Assembly (NCBI RefSeq): GCF_014898155.1
Contig: NZ_CP062938.1
Location: 2,108,001 to 2,172,000, forward strand
Reading direction: 5' to 3'
DNA length: 64,000 nt
DNA from: Bifidobacterium eulemuris
GTDB taxonomy: Bacteria; Actinomycetota; Actinomycetes; Actinomycetales; Bifidobacteriaceae
Of the stretch, positions 1 through 9,701 are shown in pieces; position 1 is the first letter of the stretch; each line of letters begins with the position of its first letter. The position numbers and the translations under genes were made by a program. Under the pieces are notes generated by a model. It saw only the letters and a program-made list of their open reading frames with translations, was not told the DNA's origin and ran no database searches.

Positions 1-1
1 C

Positions 2-2443
2 AAAGTCGATCAGAGTGGTGACTCGCTGGAAGGCGCAAGCTTTGCTCTGTATGCCACGGATGCCGACTATACGGTGGATGAAAAAACCCTTGTATTGGCT
101 ACTGGCGAGACCGATGAGAATGGTTATCTGATTCTGACGGATAATACGGGAACGATTATCGATTTTGGTAAGAGGTATGGAGATAACCCAGACACTAACG
201 CATACTATGTGTTAAGGGAAACTGAAGCGCCAGCAGGATACAGTCGCATGATAAATGATATGCGCCTGCGGTACATGCCATCAAAGAATCTGGCCAGTGG
301 ATCTTTGGTCTCCGATCCTGACTCAGATAGTCCGAACAGTTCCATATGGAACACGGGTGGCGTGGCTCGTGGTAAGGAACGTATCACTGCGCTCTCGGCA
401 TTCACGACGTATAGTCATAGTGGAGCCACTAATAATCCTTGCGTCACGGAGTGCTCTACGAAAGACATGCTTGAGAACGGCACGATGTTCGCGGTCGTGT
501 TGAAGCGTGACAGCACAGATGCCACTATTGAGGGGCTTTCAAACCCTGCAAATTGGCATGTAATTTCAGGCGACATGATTGAGGGATGGTCGGTATCCAA
601 GGGTGCTGCAACTATCCAAAACGTCATTGCTGCGTACCAAGAAACGAAAGCTAGCTCGTTCCGTCTGTCGAGTAATGGCTACTATGAGGCGAATATTGAG
701 TCTCTGCCAGGATACTTGGATGAGTACTACTTCATGCTGGATGAGAGCGCTAAGAACAGCACCAAATATACGGTGGCAACCTACTATTCGACTGCGACTG
801 ATGCTAATGAGATGAACGCCAGCAACACTTGGCGCGTGAACAGCGATGAATTTGGTCGTGACTTCTCATCTCGTTTCTACATTCCGAACATCAAGAACGA
901 GCTGTTCGTACAGAAGGTGGACGAGAACGGCGATCCTGTTGCCGGCGCGACATTTGGTCTGTATGGGGCGGATCAGGTTACAGTAAGCGGCGACACAGTA
1001 ACCGTGAATGAGAATGATGAAGGTAATCCTGCCGGAGGAACTGTTACGACGACAGATTCCTGGATGAACGACACCGATCCCGCGACGCCCTCTTTCAAAG
1101 GTGCTGCGATGTTCGCCGTGCAAAGCGAATACCAACGACCGGATTCAACGGAACCACTAAGGACGGACATCAGTGACAAACCATTGGTGAACGGCACATA
1201 TTACCTTGTCGAGATGGAAGCCCCTGCTGGATATCAGAAAACAACCAATGTAAGCAAGATCGTGGTGTCGGACGATGGCATCTTCGCAGACGCTGGTGAA
1301 GCTGACGATGGTATCAAAGTCGTGCGAGGCGTTGGACAGCTGGTAGCGACCATGTCCACGTTTGGTTCCACTGGTTCGTTTGATGACACATTGCGTTATG
1401 TAGAATCTGTTGCTGGCTCGGCGACTGACGTGGCGCTTGACGCGAATTGCATCGCTTCTAAATGTAGTGCGACTTTGACGAAGGCGGGGCCTGCAAACCT
1501 CGATACTGCGAGAGCCATTGACGGCAAACTTAAGGTCTCACCCACTACATCCACTACACCCAATTCGTTGGAACTCACGTATGGCGGCGTTGGCGCGGCT
1601 CTGCAGTATGGTGCTCGCTTTGAGAGTGGTGATTACATGTTCATTTCGGATACGGATTGGCCGATTATCCGAACATATCAGGACGAACGCCCGAGCGGTG
1701 CAACGAAGGAGGAATCGCGTACTGATCTGGCTAAGTATGTTGCTAATAAACCGAATTCTGGTCAGGCATTGTCGTCCATCGTTACCGGTTCGGTGATGGT
1801 GCAGGTGACCAATGAGCGTGAAGGCGTCGAATTAACGGCAGGCTCCATTGAGGTCAGCAAGACGGTGAAGGGCGCTGCGGCAACCGAGAACTTCAGCTTC
1901 ACTCTGACGTTGCAGAATGCCAATACTGATGCAATTGACGTCATCAGTGGCTTGGATGCGGATCACGGGGCTACTGTCACAGTTACTAAGGATGAATTGG
2001 GCAATGCTGACGCAGAAGTGAATAAGTCATTCAATGCATTGAAATTCGTGACTCCGGACGATACGGCTACACCAAAGGTTTACACCTTTATCGTCAAGGA
2101 GAACGTGTATCTTGCCACGATGCCGTTAGGTTGGAAGTATGACCAGTCTGAATATACGGTGAAGGTCCAGTTGAGCTACGAGAACAGTGCTTGGGTTGCG
2201 AAGGTGGCATCAATCAAGCAGTCCATGGACTTCAATGGTAATCCCATCGCTTCCGACCAACAGCCTGATGTGACTCAAACCGGTGCCGAATTCGTCAATC
2301 AGTATGTGGCGGTGTCTTCGCTGCCGTTGACCGGTGGTCCGACTTCGATGAGCTACGTCTGGCTTGGCCTGTGCATCGCCGGTGCCGGCCTGCTGAGCTG
2401 GCTGGGCATGAACGAATGGCGCAAGCGCCATGCGGTTCAGTAA
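2..2443 (+). CDS. LPxTG-anchored pilus adhesin / tip pilin, 5' end outside window
   Basis: Large surface protein of sortase-dependent pilus cassette 1. The reading frame is open from base 2 with no start codon before 74, and the residues before the first ATG (KVDQSGDSLEGASFALY) already form a collagen-binding B-type (SpaA-like) domain, so the gene begins upstream. It carries at least two SpaA-type prealbumin repeats. One E-box is canonical (ETEAPAGY near 240 nt) and one is variant (EMEAPAGY near 1215 nt), where the isopeptide Glu is kept. The C-terminus has the cell-wall sorting signal LPLTG, a hydrophobic helix and a basic tail (RKRHAVQ). A VWA domain, expected in tip adhesins, would lie in the missing part. 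It is followed by the shaft pilin gene 168 bp downstream. The product is expected to be exported, covalently joined to the pilus by the class C sortase at 4782, and to bind host or glycan targets. The ligand cannot be told from sequence. Confidence 0.9.
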   Translation, partial: KVDQSGDSLEGASFALYATDADYTVDEKTLVLATGETDENGYLILTDNTGTIIDFGKRYGDNPDTNAYYVLRETEAPAGYSRMINDMRLRYMPSKNLASGSLVSDPDSDSPNSSIWNTGGVARGKERITALSAFTTYSHSGATNNPCVTECSTKDMLENGTMFAVVLKRDSTDATIEGLSNPANWHVISGDMIEGWSVSKGAATIQNVIAAYQETKASSFRLSSNGYYEANIESLPGYLDEYYFMLDESAKNSTKYTVATYYSTATDANEMNASNTWRVNSDEFGRDFSSRFYIPNIKNELFVQKVDENGDPVAGATFGLYGADQVTVSGDTVTVNENDEGNPAGGTVTTTDSWMNDTDPATPSFKGAAMFAVQSEYQRPDSTEPLRTDISDKPLVNGTYYLVEMEAPAGYQKTTNVSKIVVSDDGIFADAGEADDGIKVVRGVGQLVATMSTFGSTGSFDDTLRYVESVAGSATDVALDANCIASKCSATLTKAGPANLDTARAIDGKLKVSPTTSTTPNSLELTYGGVGAALQYGARFESGDYMFISDTDWPIIRTYQDERPSGATKEESRTDLAKYVANKPNSGQALSSIVTGSVMVQVTNEREGVELTAGSIEVSKTVKGAAATENFSFTLTLQNANTDAIDVISGLDADHGATVTVTKDELGNADAEVNKSFNALKFVTPDDTATPKVYTFIVKENVYLATMPLGWKYDQSEYTVKVQLSYENSAWVAKVASIKQSMDFNGNPIASDQQPDVTQTGAEFVNQYVAVSSLPLTGGPTSMSYVWLGLCIAGAGLLSWLGMNEWRKRHAVQ

Positions 2444-2610
2444 TCCACCTCTCCTGTCTCGGGAGAACAACGATGCCGGTGGAGAGCGGCCGACAATAGC
2501 CGCTTTCCCGGCATCCATCACAGATTTGCGGATCGCGGAGGATATGCGAGCCTCCAACCTCCGCGATTGCAAGAAAAGTATGTAGAAGAAAAACGAAAGG
2601 AAGGGTTCTC

Positions 2611-4128
2611 ATGAAGATGAGGAAACTTTTTGCGGGTATCGCCGCCGCTGCGACGATGCTCGGTGGTCTCGCCCTAGGCGTCACCACCGCCAATGCCGCG
2701 CCGGCAACGGTCATCACCGGTGATCAAACTATTACGTTCACGGCAGATGATGCCGTGAACCTGAATGGCCACACTCTTGAAGCATACAAAATTGGCGAGT
2801 ATGTGGAATACACGAATGGTACGGAGACCAAGTACGGTATTCAAACCGTTAAAGGCGCGAACAATGAGACCATTACTGAAGTGCGTCGCGCGGTGAATAC
2901 CGTTGTCGACCCTGATGTGACGGATGAGGAAGACCCACTGTCCACAGTTCTTGGGACTAATCCAGCGGGGCTGGATATCCAGAAAGCTGGAACGAGCCGC
3001 AAGTTTGTGCAAGAGCTTAATAAGAGCGAGCTGGGTACTGCTACTAAGCCGGACGCGTTGAACGCTGTCGCGGCGACGCCTCCGGCCACCGGATACACAG
3101 CATCCATCACACTGGAAGCCGGATTGTGGGTTATTTACGATACGACTTCTACCAACGCATCTGTTCCGATTCTTATCGGTACCGCTCCTGTGGAGCAGAA
3201 TCCCACGGTGGCATTTAAGAACGCTTCGGTTCCTCCGAGCCCCAGCAAGGAGATTATCGAAGGCGACACCAACAACACTGTGACTATCGGTGATGTTGTG
3301 ACTTACCAGGTGACGGGCAAGGTTCCTGACACCTCTGCTTACACGGAGTACTCCTATGTGTTCACTGATAACCCGGGTACTGGTTTGACCGTTGACCCGG
3401 CGACTGCGGGCATTACGATTGCTGGCAAGCCCATTGCCGAAATCACCGGCGCGAGCACTTCTCTGACCGCTGTGATTACCGGTGATGGGAATACTGCCTT
3501 TACCGTCACCTTGAACAAAGAGGCTATTGAGAGTTTGATTGAGAGTCTGAATCTCGCTGCTGGCAATGATCTGGTGATGACCTATAAGGCAACTGTTAAT
3601 GAGGAAGCTCCAGTTGGTGGCGTGGTTAACACGGTGACGGTTAACAATAATGGTGCGGCTTCGGAAGAAGGTACTGTAATTTCGCATTACAACAGCTTCT
3701 CCTTCAACAAGAAGTGGGCTGACGATACTGCTGCGGCGGGCGCGAAGTTCCAACTGACCGACAAGAACGGCAATACGCTTACTGCAGAATCCAACGCCGA
3801 TGGTGTTGTTTCTTTCACTGGTCTTGAGGACGGTACCTATACGGTTACCGAAACTCAGGTGGCAACGGGTGCTCAAGATTTCAGGGGATCATTTAATGTC
3901 ACGTTGGAATACGGAAAGAAGCCGGTGTTCGCCGCTGTTGCGGCTGATACATGGGATCTTTTCGACCCTGCTACGGCGACCATGACCAACGTTAAGTCCA
4001 TCACCCAGCTGCCGTTGACCGGTGCGGCCGGCACGGCGTTGTTCACCGTGATCGCGCTGCTCGTCGTGGGCGCTGCGGCCATGGTCTACGCGAAGTCCCG
4101 CAAGACCGCCAAGGCCATGATGGCCTGA
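2611..4128 (+). CDS. major fimbrial shaft pilin with isopeptide domain and LPLTG signal
   Basis: 505-residue pilus backbone subunit of cassette 1. It starts with a Sec signal peptide (MKMRKLFAGIAAAATMLGG, cleaved after about residue 30 near TANAAPA), with a good ribosome site AAAGGAAGG upstream. The middle has a fimbrial isopeptide-forming D2-type domain (SKEIIEGDTNNTVTIGDVV onwards, about residues 208-330) and a C-terminal SpaA-like domain whose E-box is YTVTETQVATG. The sorting signal LPLTGAAGTALF, a hydrophobic helix and KSRKTAKAMMA end the protein. The lysine in VAFKN at about residue 203 sits where the pilin-motif lysine used for polymerisation is expected, but this assignment is inferred. 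The architecture matches the FimA-like subunit next to it at 9702. A hairpin terminator follows directly. Confidence 0.93.
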   Translation: MKMRKLFAGIAAAATMLGGLALGVTTANAAPATVITGDQTITFTADDAVNLNGHTLEAYKIGEYVEYTNGTETKYGIQTVKGANNETITEVRRAVNTVVDPDVTDEEDPLSTVLGTNPAGLDIQKAGTSRKFVQELNKSELGTATKPDALNAVAATPPATGYTASITLEAGLWVIYDTTSTNASVPILIGTAPVEQNPTVAFKNASVPPSPSKEIIEGDTNNTVTIGDVVTYQVTGKVPDTSAYTEYSYVFTDNPGTGLTVDPATAGITIAGKPIAEITGASTSLTAVITGDGNTAFTVTLNKEAIESLIESLNLAAGNDLVMTYKATVNEEAPVGGVVNTVTVNNNGAASEEGTVISHYNSFSFNKKWADDTAAAGAKFQLTDKNGNTLTAESNADGVVSFTGLEDGTYTVTETQVATGAQDFRGSFNVTLEYGKKPVFAAVAADTWDLFDPATATMTNVKSITQLPLTGAAGTALFTVIALLVVGAAAMVYAKSRKTAKAMMA

Positions 4129-4162
4129 GCGTGATTGCTGACGCACTTCGTTAGTGGTATGA

Positions 4163-4199
4163 AGATTGGGCTCTTCGCCATAGGAGAGCCCAATCTTTT
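4163..4199 (+). terminator. rho-independent terminator after cassette 1 shaft pilin
   Basis: Perfect 12-bp arms (AGATTGGGCTCT at 4163-4174 and its complement at 4185-4196), a 10-nt loop and a short T run. It separates the abundant structural transcript from the HTH and sortase genes, so those are either expressed by read-through or from their own promoter. The second pilus cassette has a hairpin at the same place. Confidence 0.8.
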
Positions 4200-4309
4200 C
4201 GCACATCTGGAGAGTCCCCCGAATCGTCGAACGGCGTAATGCGATCGACGCCATCTTCACTCCACCTATCCACGCCATGCCATCGGCAATTACGAGAAGG
4301 GCAGCGCTC

Positions 4310-4777
4310 ATGACAGACACTTCATTCACCCCAGAACAGCTCGAATATCTTCGCATGCTGCCGGCCGTGAAAAGTGTGAACGGTTCGCATATCTACTATT
4401 CATCGCAGTTTCAAAAAGAATGTATGCGCCGGTACGCGCAAGGGGAGCGCCCCTCCAAAATCTTCCGCGACGCGGGCCTAAGCCCCCAAATCATCGGCCA
4501 TAAGCGCATCGAGCGGTGCATCGCCCGCTGGAAGCAGCTCGACCATCTGTCCGACAGCGAAAACGGCGGCGAAGATGGCGGCGAAAACGGCGGCGAAGGC
4601 GGCGGAATCTTCAACATGCGCCGCGACCCCGTCGACGACAATCGTATGCTGCTGCAACTGCTGATGCAGCAGTCGAACTATACCCAAGTCCTCCAGCAAG
4701 AAAACAGCAAGCTGCGCGAAACCGTCAAGCGACTCACCGCCGAGGCGGACGGATTGCGTCAGCAACAGCAGCAGTGA
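4310..4777 (+). CDS. pilus-cassette HTH / coiled-coil protein
   Basis: About 155 residues, cytoplasmic, no signal peptide. I chose ATG 4310 because GAGAAGGG lies 8 nt upstream; an in-frame ATG at 4277 has no such site. The N-terminal 75 residues (FTPEQLEYLRMLPAVKS through IGHKRIERCIARW) form a transposase-like helix-turn-helix and are clearly homologous to the protein at 11513. Then comes a low-complexity Gly/Glu/Asn linker and a heptad-like coiled coil (LLQLLMQQSNYTQVL, ENSKLRETVKRLTAE) ending in Gln5. DNA binding as a dimer is likely but not shown. The stop is 4 nt before the sortase start, suggesting translational coupling. Its presence between pilin and sortase in both cassettes points to a role in pilus gene control. 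Confidence 0.8.
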   Translation: MTDTSFTPEQLEYLRMLPAVKSVNGSHIYYSSQFQKECMRRYAQGERPSKIFRDAGLSPQIIGHKRIERCIARWKQLDHLSDSENGGEDGGENGGEGGGIFNMRRDPVDDNRMLLQLLMQQSNYTQVLQQENSKLRETVKRLTAEADGLRQQQQQ

Positions 4778-4781
4778 CCCC

Positions 4782-5858
4782 ATGAAACGACTTCCGTCTT
4801 CACCACCGTCTCAAGCGCATCACATGCGTCCGGCGCAGCAGCCGGCCCGGCCATCCTCATCCTCCCGGACTTCCCCCTCCTGGACTCCCGTCCCATTCGA
4901 GAAAGCCACCGATGTCGCGGATCTGATGCGCAAACGGCGGAATATGGCGCGCCAACTGCTGGCGATGCGTGTGGTGGTGGCGGTGCTGCTGGCGGTGGCG
5001 TTATGCATCGGTGGATATCCGCTGGCCCTGCAATACCAATCCGACCGTCGGCTCGAATCCGCGGCGTCGCAGGCGGCGCAGACCGTGGCGGAGTGGCCGT
5101 ATCCGCAGGCGGAGGAATCGTTGGCGGCGGCGCGCGCGTATAACGAGCGGCTCGCCCGGTCGGGCCAGCCGGTGATGGGCGAGGCCGTCGACCCGTTCGC
5201 GCGGGTGCAGGGCGGCTCGCAAGCCTCCAACGAGGAGGACTCGGAGGCGTCGAAAGACGAGGAATACCAGAGTCTGCTGGACACCGGCGGTGGGGTGATG
5301 GGCTCCATTCTCATTCCCAGTATTTCCGTGGATCTGCCGATCTATCATGGCACGTCGGAAAGCGCGTTGGCGTCGGGCGCGGGGCATTTGTATGGTTCGA
5401 GTCTGCCGGTGGGCGGCGAGAGCACGCATAGTGTGATCACCGGGCATCGTGGTCTGGTCGAGGCGCTGATGTTCACGAGGCTTGATGAGATGGAGGTGGG
5501 GGATTTCTTTTATATCGAGGTGATGGGGGAGACGCTGGGCTATCGCGTGGACCGTATTTTGGTGATCGAGCCCGACGATACGAGCCGGCTCAAGGTCGTC
5601 GAGGGGGAGGATCGCGTCACGTTGATGACCTGCACGCCGTATGGTGTGAACACGCAGCGGCTGTTGGTATCGGGTGTGCGCCAGGAGATTCCGATGCCGA
5701 TTCCGGACCCGCAGGACGCGCCGGGCGATGTGCGCACTCTGGTGGCGTGGGCTGTGGCCGTCGCCGCCATCCCCGGCCTGGTCTTCGCTGTGATATTCAA
5801 CCGCCGCCGCACCGCCCCCTGGCGTCAGATCCGCCACGCCTCCCGCTGGCCGCGGTGA
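4782..5858 (+). CDS. srtC: class C sortase, pilus cassette 1
   Basis: 358-residue pilin polymerase that cuts LPxTG pilins and joins them to a lysine of the next subunit. A hydrophobic segment sits near residues 58-80 after a basic stretch, and a second membrane helix near residues 310-335 (AWAVAVAAIPGLVFAVIF) precedes a basic tail, typical of class C enzymes. Catalytic residues are visible: His222 in ITGHRGL, Cys284 in LMTCTPYG, Arg293 in TQRLLV. The lid motif is DPF at 137-139. From about residue 77 to the end it is nearly identical to the sortase at 12024, while the first 76 residues are unrelated, so the gene looks like a recombinant. It lies 4 nt after the HTH gene. Confidence 0.95.
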   Translation: MKRLPSSPPSQAHHMRPAQQPARPSSSSRTSPSWTPVPFEKATDVADLMRKRRNMARQLLAMRVVVAVLLAVALCIGGYPLALQYQSDRRLESAASQAAQTVAEWPYPQAEESLAAARAYNERLARSGQPVMGEAVDPFARVQGGSQASNEEDSEASKDEEYQSLLDTGGGVMGSILIPSISVDLPIYHGTSESALASGAGHLYGSSLPVGGESTHSVITGHRGLVEALMFTRLDEMEVGDFFYIEVMGETLGYRVDRILVIEPDDTSRLKVVEGEDRVTLMTCTPYGVNTQRLLVSGVRQEIPMPIPDPQDAPGDVRTLVAWAVAVAAIPGLVFAVIFNRRRTAPWRQIRHASRWPR

Positions 5859-5956
5859 ATGTCGTTACGATAAGGCGGAGTCAAGCAGACGGTTGATGGC
5901 CTCTTCGCGGGAGAGCCCGTGCGCTTCGGCGTAAAGGTCGATTTTCTGGTCGCGCG
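5013..5956 (+). repeat. 944-bp duplicated block, copy 1 (sortase body plus antitoxin remnant)
   Basis: Matches 12222-13165 with a constant offset of 7209 and no visible indel. It covers the sortase from residue 77, the stop codon and about 98 bp downstream. Identity falls sharply at both ends. See findings for the recombination reading. Confidence 0.93.
5867..5956 (-). pseudogene. 3' remnant of ribbon-helix-helix antitoxin-like gene
   Basis: On the minus strand this encodes the last 30 or so residues of the protein at 13074-13445 (TRDQKIDLYAEAHGLSREE... region) with a few substitutions. It is cut off at 5956, where similarity to the intact copy stops, so no start, ribosome site or DNA-binding half remains. 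It was evidently carried in with the duplicated sortase block. Confidence 0.85.
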
Positions 5957-6252
5957 GTTTCCTTCAATTTTTCGATCACACAGCGAATGAAACCGCACGG
6001 CCTTTACGTACCAAAATGCGAAGAGCCGCTTCCGTTTGGAATGACGTGGGCATTCCCTGTGTTTGAGGCCCCCTGTTTGAGGGGTGTGTGTCGGTTGATT
6101 CTGGGCCGGATTGCGAGGGGGGGGGGGGATTGTGTCCTTTTCCCCCGATTTCCTTCCTCAAAACGGAGTTATGTTAAGTGCCTGAACTGATTTGTCAATG
6201 TCGTCGGGGGAGAGCTCCGGCTGGTTGACGGGGTGATGGACGCCATGAAGGA
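5957..6252. other. intergenic leader of cassette 2 with 12-G homopolymer tract
   Basis: Nearly 300 bp without a credible gene between the antitoxin remnant and the VWA adhesin. A run of 12 consecutive G lies at 6117-6128, about 125-135 bp upstream of the adhesin start. The adhesin frame has a stop at 6226, and shifting the other two frames across the tract reaches stops by about 6175-6190, so the tract is not part of an extended adhesin ORF. It may affect promoter spacing or leader structure. Confidence 0.7.
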
Positions 6253-9200
6253 ATGGACCGCGATATGAACCAGCGAAGGCGACGAACTCGAGGGGGCGAT
6301 GACGGCGAAGCCGAAGATCGTCCTCGGCACGCGACGGGGGTCGTTGCCTTCCGTCGGGGTCATCTTGTTGGTCGTTTCGTCGCGGTGTTGGCCACCATGG
6401 TGATGATGCTGACGGTGGGCTTCAGCGGCGATGTCGCCTTTGCCGAGCAGGCCGGTGAATCCCAAAACAGTCCATCGAACGTCGACAAAGCGGTTGACGG
6501 CGGCACCGAGAACGATTACAAATCGGAGGACTTCTTGGGTGCCGGAAACACCACCCAATACGCTGGGCGCGTGTGGACCGATAAGACGGTATTCGACGGC
6601 ACTGCCACGTTCGCCGACAATGATGGGGACAAATCGATTTCAGTGTCGGCGTCCGACCCGAAGAATGATTTCCTGATCGCCTATTCCGCACTGGCCACCT
6701 CCCAAACGGTGAGCAACCAGCGTCCGTCGGACACGGTGTTCATTCTGGATTTCTCAGCGAGTATGACTTGGGGTGTGAACTCGCAGAAAGTCTCCAAAGC
6801 GGACGGCAGCGATTCACGCATCAAGTATCTGGTCGACTCGTTGAACTCCGCCATCGACGCCCTGGCCAAGGCGAATCCGAACAACCGGGTGGCGGTGGTG
6901 ACGTTCAACAGAACCGGCTCGACGTTCCTGCCATTGCAGGAGTTGAGTGAGGATACGGTCAATCTGTTGGATCAATCGGCCGAGGGCGTCCGCCAGTTCT
7001 TCACGTTGAGTGATTTCAGGTTAAAGAACGCGAACGACGGCATCGCGACGGTGACTTGCAATTTCGGCGATTGCGGCGCGCAGACGCGCACAACCGACTC
7101 GAAAACCAATATCCAATACGGCGTGTATGAGGGCATGAAGCTGCTCGCGGAAGCCACGGACGTCACGTTTACGGCCTCCGATGGCTCCACGCTCAAACGA
7201 CTTCCGAACGTCGTGCTGATGTCGGACGGCGCGCCGACGACCATTTCCGAGTCGGCGACAGGCTCAACACTCACCAGAGGAGAGAACGGCGGGCAATGGT
7301 GGAGTGGCCTGAAATACAACGGCAACGACTCCATCGGCAGCGGCGACAACAGCAACGCCCACAGCGCCAACGGGTTCCTCCCCATGCTGACCGCAGCGTA
7401 CTTCAAAAACAGGATCCGCGCCCATTACAACGCAAACGCAGAAGATCAGTCGACGGTCGAGCCGAATGTATACACGATCGGCTTCAGTATCAACCAGCAG
7501 ACCGGCAGTATGGTCAGCATGGCCAATCTGGTGCTCAATCCTAAGCAATCGCAGTATGTGGAGAACTGCCCGACCGACAACGATGTGAACACCCAGAAAG
7601 AGAACGCATGCCATGCCACCAACGAGGTGTTGGACGCTTGGGCCGAGTATCTGAATGGCGGCCGGCCCACGGTGAAGTACGTGGATGGCAATCCCGTGGC
7701 ATGGAAGGACGAAAAGAAATACAACGTCCAACATCCCAACGACGGCCATGACGCGACGTCCAAGGACTACATGACGCAGTACTTCGCCGCGGAGTCCTCG
7801 GACCAACTCAATGAGGCCTTCCAGTCGATTGCCTCGCTGATCACGGAGGCCGCGAAAACCCCTACGAAGGTCGGCTCGGATGCTTTCCACTCCGGGTATA
7901 TCACCTACACCGATCCCATCGGATCGTATATGGATGTGAAGTCCGTGGTCGGCGTGCTGTACAACGGAGTGAAATACAGTACGCAACGGGAGGAAAACGA
8001 AAACTCGACATGTCCGGTGCTGAACGCCGACGGCACCCAGGGCGCCGGCGAAACGCCATGCGTTCGGTACCGTGCCGACGGAGAGGTCGAAACGTCGCTG
8101 TACGGCAAACATGCCTTAAGCAGTTTGGATATCTGGGTGGTTCAGGATGCTGGTACCACGTCGGAATCGCCCACCTATACGCTTACGATCCGTATTCCCG
8201 CCGCGTTGATTCCCCTGCGTGTGAATACGGTGACATTGGGTGCTGACGGCAGCGTGGCGTCCAATGAGACCTCGACGGAATATCCGATCCGCGTGCTGTA
8301 TGAGGTAGGGCTCCAAGACAGGATCATCTCGGAAGACGGCGCATTGGTGGCAAGCGCGGTCAGCGAGGATTACACGAAAACCCACGTGGATCCCAAAACG
8401 GGCGAGGTGTATTTCCTTACCAACCGGTACAGCGGCGCGACGTATAAGTCCACGAACGCCTCGAACGCCACCGGGGGACAAACCCAAGGCGACGCGGTCT
8501 CAGTGTTCCACCCGGCCAAAGACAATCCGTTCTACTCCGTGCAGTCCGCGATGCCGATCTACCATGTCGGTACGGACGGAAGCTGCCCCGCTACGGTGGC
8601 GGAAGCGACGCAGGTGAATCATGATGAATTCATCCAAAGTGCCCCGACCACACAGTACTGCATCGGCCTGCAATACTACGGGCAGTCGAATCAAGGCGAC
8701 GGCGGCGTCATCACCGACCTGACCCTGCGCGCGCGTTCCCAATTCAGCGACTCGGCGATCAGCAGTGACGCCTCGGGCAATGCGATGGTCTCCGAGGGGC
8801 GTATACGTCTGGGATATCTGGCGGATCACACCGACAAAACAATATCCACCAACAACACCGACACCGCTGTGCACGCCTACGCGCCCACCTACCAGTACTG
8901 CAATCCCAACAACCTCAGCCAAGTGGACGGGTATGTGGCGGTGTACCACGGCAACAACGGCAAATTGACGACCTCGCCCAGTTCCACGCAGGCCACGATT
9001 CAGGTCAAGAAGATTCTGGAAGGCAAGGAATGGAGCGATTCGGACAGCTTTGCCTTTGTGCTGGCAAGTCAAGATGGCGCGCCTTTGCCCGCCGGCTCGA
9101 CCGGCAATCAGACGGACATGACGATCGACCGGAATTCCGTGAACCATATGGCAAGTTTCGGTCCCATCAGCTACAGCCAGGTGGGCGCGTACGTCTACTC

Positions 9201-9561
9201 GCTGACCGAACTGAACCCGAGCGATCCCCTGGACGGCATGACGTATTCGCAAGCCGAATACATGGTGACCGTGACGGTCGCCGTGGATGCGGACACCGGC
9301 GGACTCGCCGCCACGGTCTCGATGACGCGGACGCGCGACGATGACGGCGGTGCGACGAACGCGGCGGTTACGGCGGCGGATGGCACGCAGCCCACCGCGG
9401 AGTTCACCAATCGGTTCCATCGCGTGGCTGTATTGCCATTGACCGGTGAAGCGGCCGGCCGGGACTACCTGCGGACGGGATTGGCGCTCGCGGGCGTGAC
9501 CGTGCTGAGCGCCGCCGGAGTCGGATGGTGGAGACACCGGAGAGAAAGCAGCGCCATATGA
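6253..9561 (+). CDS. VWA-domain LPxTG pilus tip adhesin, cassette 2
   Basis: 1102-residue surface adhesin. The N-terminus is basic (NQRRRRTRGG) followed by a long hydrophobic signal segment (GRFVAVLATMVMMLTVGF). ATG 6253 is the longest start; ATG 6265 has AAGGA about 12 nt upstream and may be the real one. A von Willebrand factor A domain begins near residue 155 with an intact MIDAS motif DFSAS (Asp166) and later LMSDGAPT. The C-terminal part has a SpaA/FctA-like domain (STQATIQVKKILEGKEW onward). The sorting signal LPLTGEAAG, a membrane helix and RHRRESSAI close the protein. This is the usual layout of a tip subunit binding collagen, fibronectin or glycans through a metal site. The shaft pilin follows 140 bp later. 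Confidence 0.93.
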   Translation: MDRDMNQRRRRTRGGDDGEAEDRPRHATGVVAFRRGHLVGRFVAVLATMVMMLTVGFSGDVAFAEQAGESQNSPSNVDKAVDGGTENDYKSEDFLGAGNTTQYAGRVWTDKTVFDGTATFADNDGDKSISVSASDPKNDFLIAYSALATSQTVSNQRPSDTVFILDFSASMTWGVNSQKVSKADGSDSRIKYLVDSLNSAIDALAKANPNNRVAVVTFNRTGSTFLPLQELSEDTVNLLDQSAEGVRQFFTLSDFRLKNANDGIATVTCNFGDCGAQTRTTDSKTNIQYGVYEGMKLLAEATDVTFTASDGSTLKRLPNVVLMSDGAPTTISESATGSTLTRGENGGQWWSGLKYNGNDSIGSGDNSNAHSANGFLPMLTAAYFKNRIRAHYNANAEDQSTVEPNVYTIGFSINQQTGSMVSMANLVLNPKQSQYVENCPTDNDVNTQKENACHATNEVLDAWAEYLNGGRPTVKYVDGNPVAWKDEKKYNVQHPNDGHDATSKDYMTQYFAAESSDQLNEAFQSIASLITEAAKTPTKVGSDAFHSGYITYTDPIGSYMDVKSVVGVLYNGVKYSTQREENENSTCPVLNADGTQGAGETPCVRYRADGEVETSLYGKHALSSLDIWVVQDAGTTSESPTYTLTIRIPAALIPLRVNTVTLGADGSVASNETSTEYPIRVLYEVGLQDRIISEDGALVASAVSEDYTKTHVDPKTGEVYFLTNRYSGATYKSTNASNATGGQTQGDAVSVFHPAKDNPFYSVQSAMPIYHVGTDGSCPATVAEATQVNHDEFIQSAPTTQYCIGLQYYGQSNQGDGGVITDLTLRARSQFSDSAISSDASGNAMVSEGRIRLGYLADHTDKTISTNNTDTAVHAYAPTYQYCNPNNLSQVDGYVAVYHGNNGKLTTSPSSTQATIQVKKILEGKEWSDSDSFAFVLASQDGAPLPAGSTGNQTDMTIDRNSVNHMASFGPISYSQVGAYVYSLTELNPSDPLDGMTYSQAEYMVTVTVAVDADTGGLAATVSMTRTRDDDGGATNAAVTAADGTQPTAEFTNRFHRVAVLPLTGEAAGRDYLRTGLALAGVTVLSAAGVGWWRHRRESSAI

Positions 9562-9701
9562 GACGCGAGCTGACATAGGGATTTGTTTCCTCTCTCGCGA
9601 AGGCGCGTCGGGAAACGAAAGAACTGCGGAGTATGGACGTGGGAGAGATCCCGTTCCGAGCCCGCGATCCATAACCAAAGCAACGAAAGGAAGGGACACT
9701 T

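Noticed and set aside
5987..6190. 67-codon ORF across the poly-G tract
   Set aside because: No similarity, no ribosome site, and it stops before the adhesin in every frame shift of the tract.
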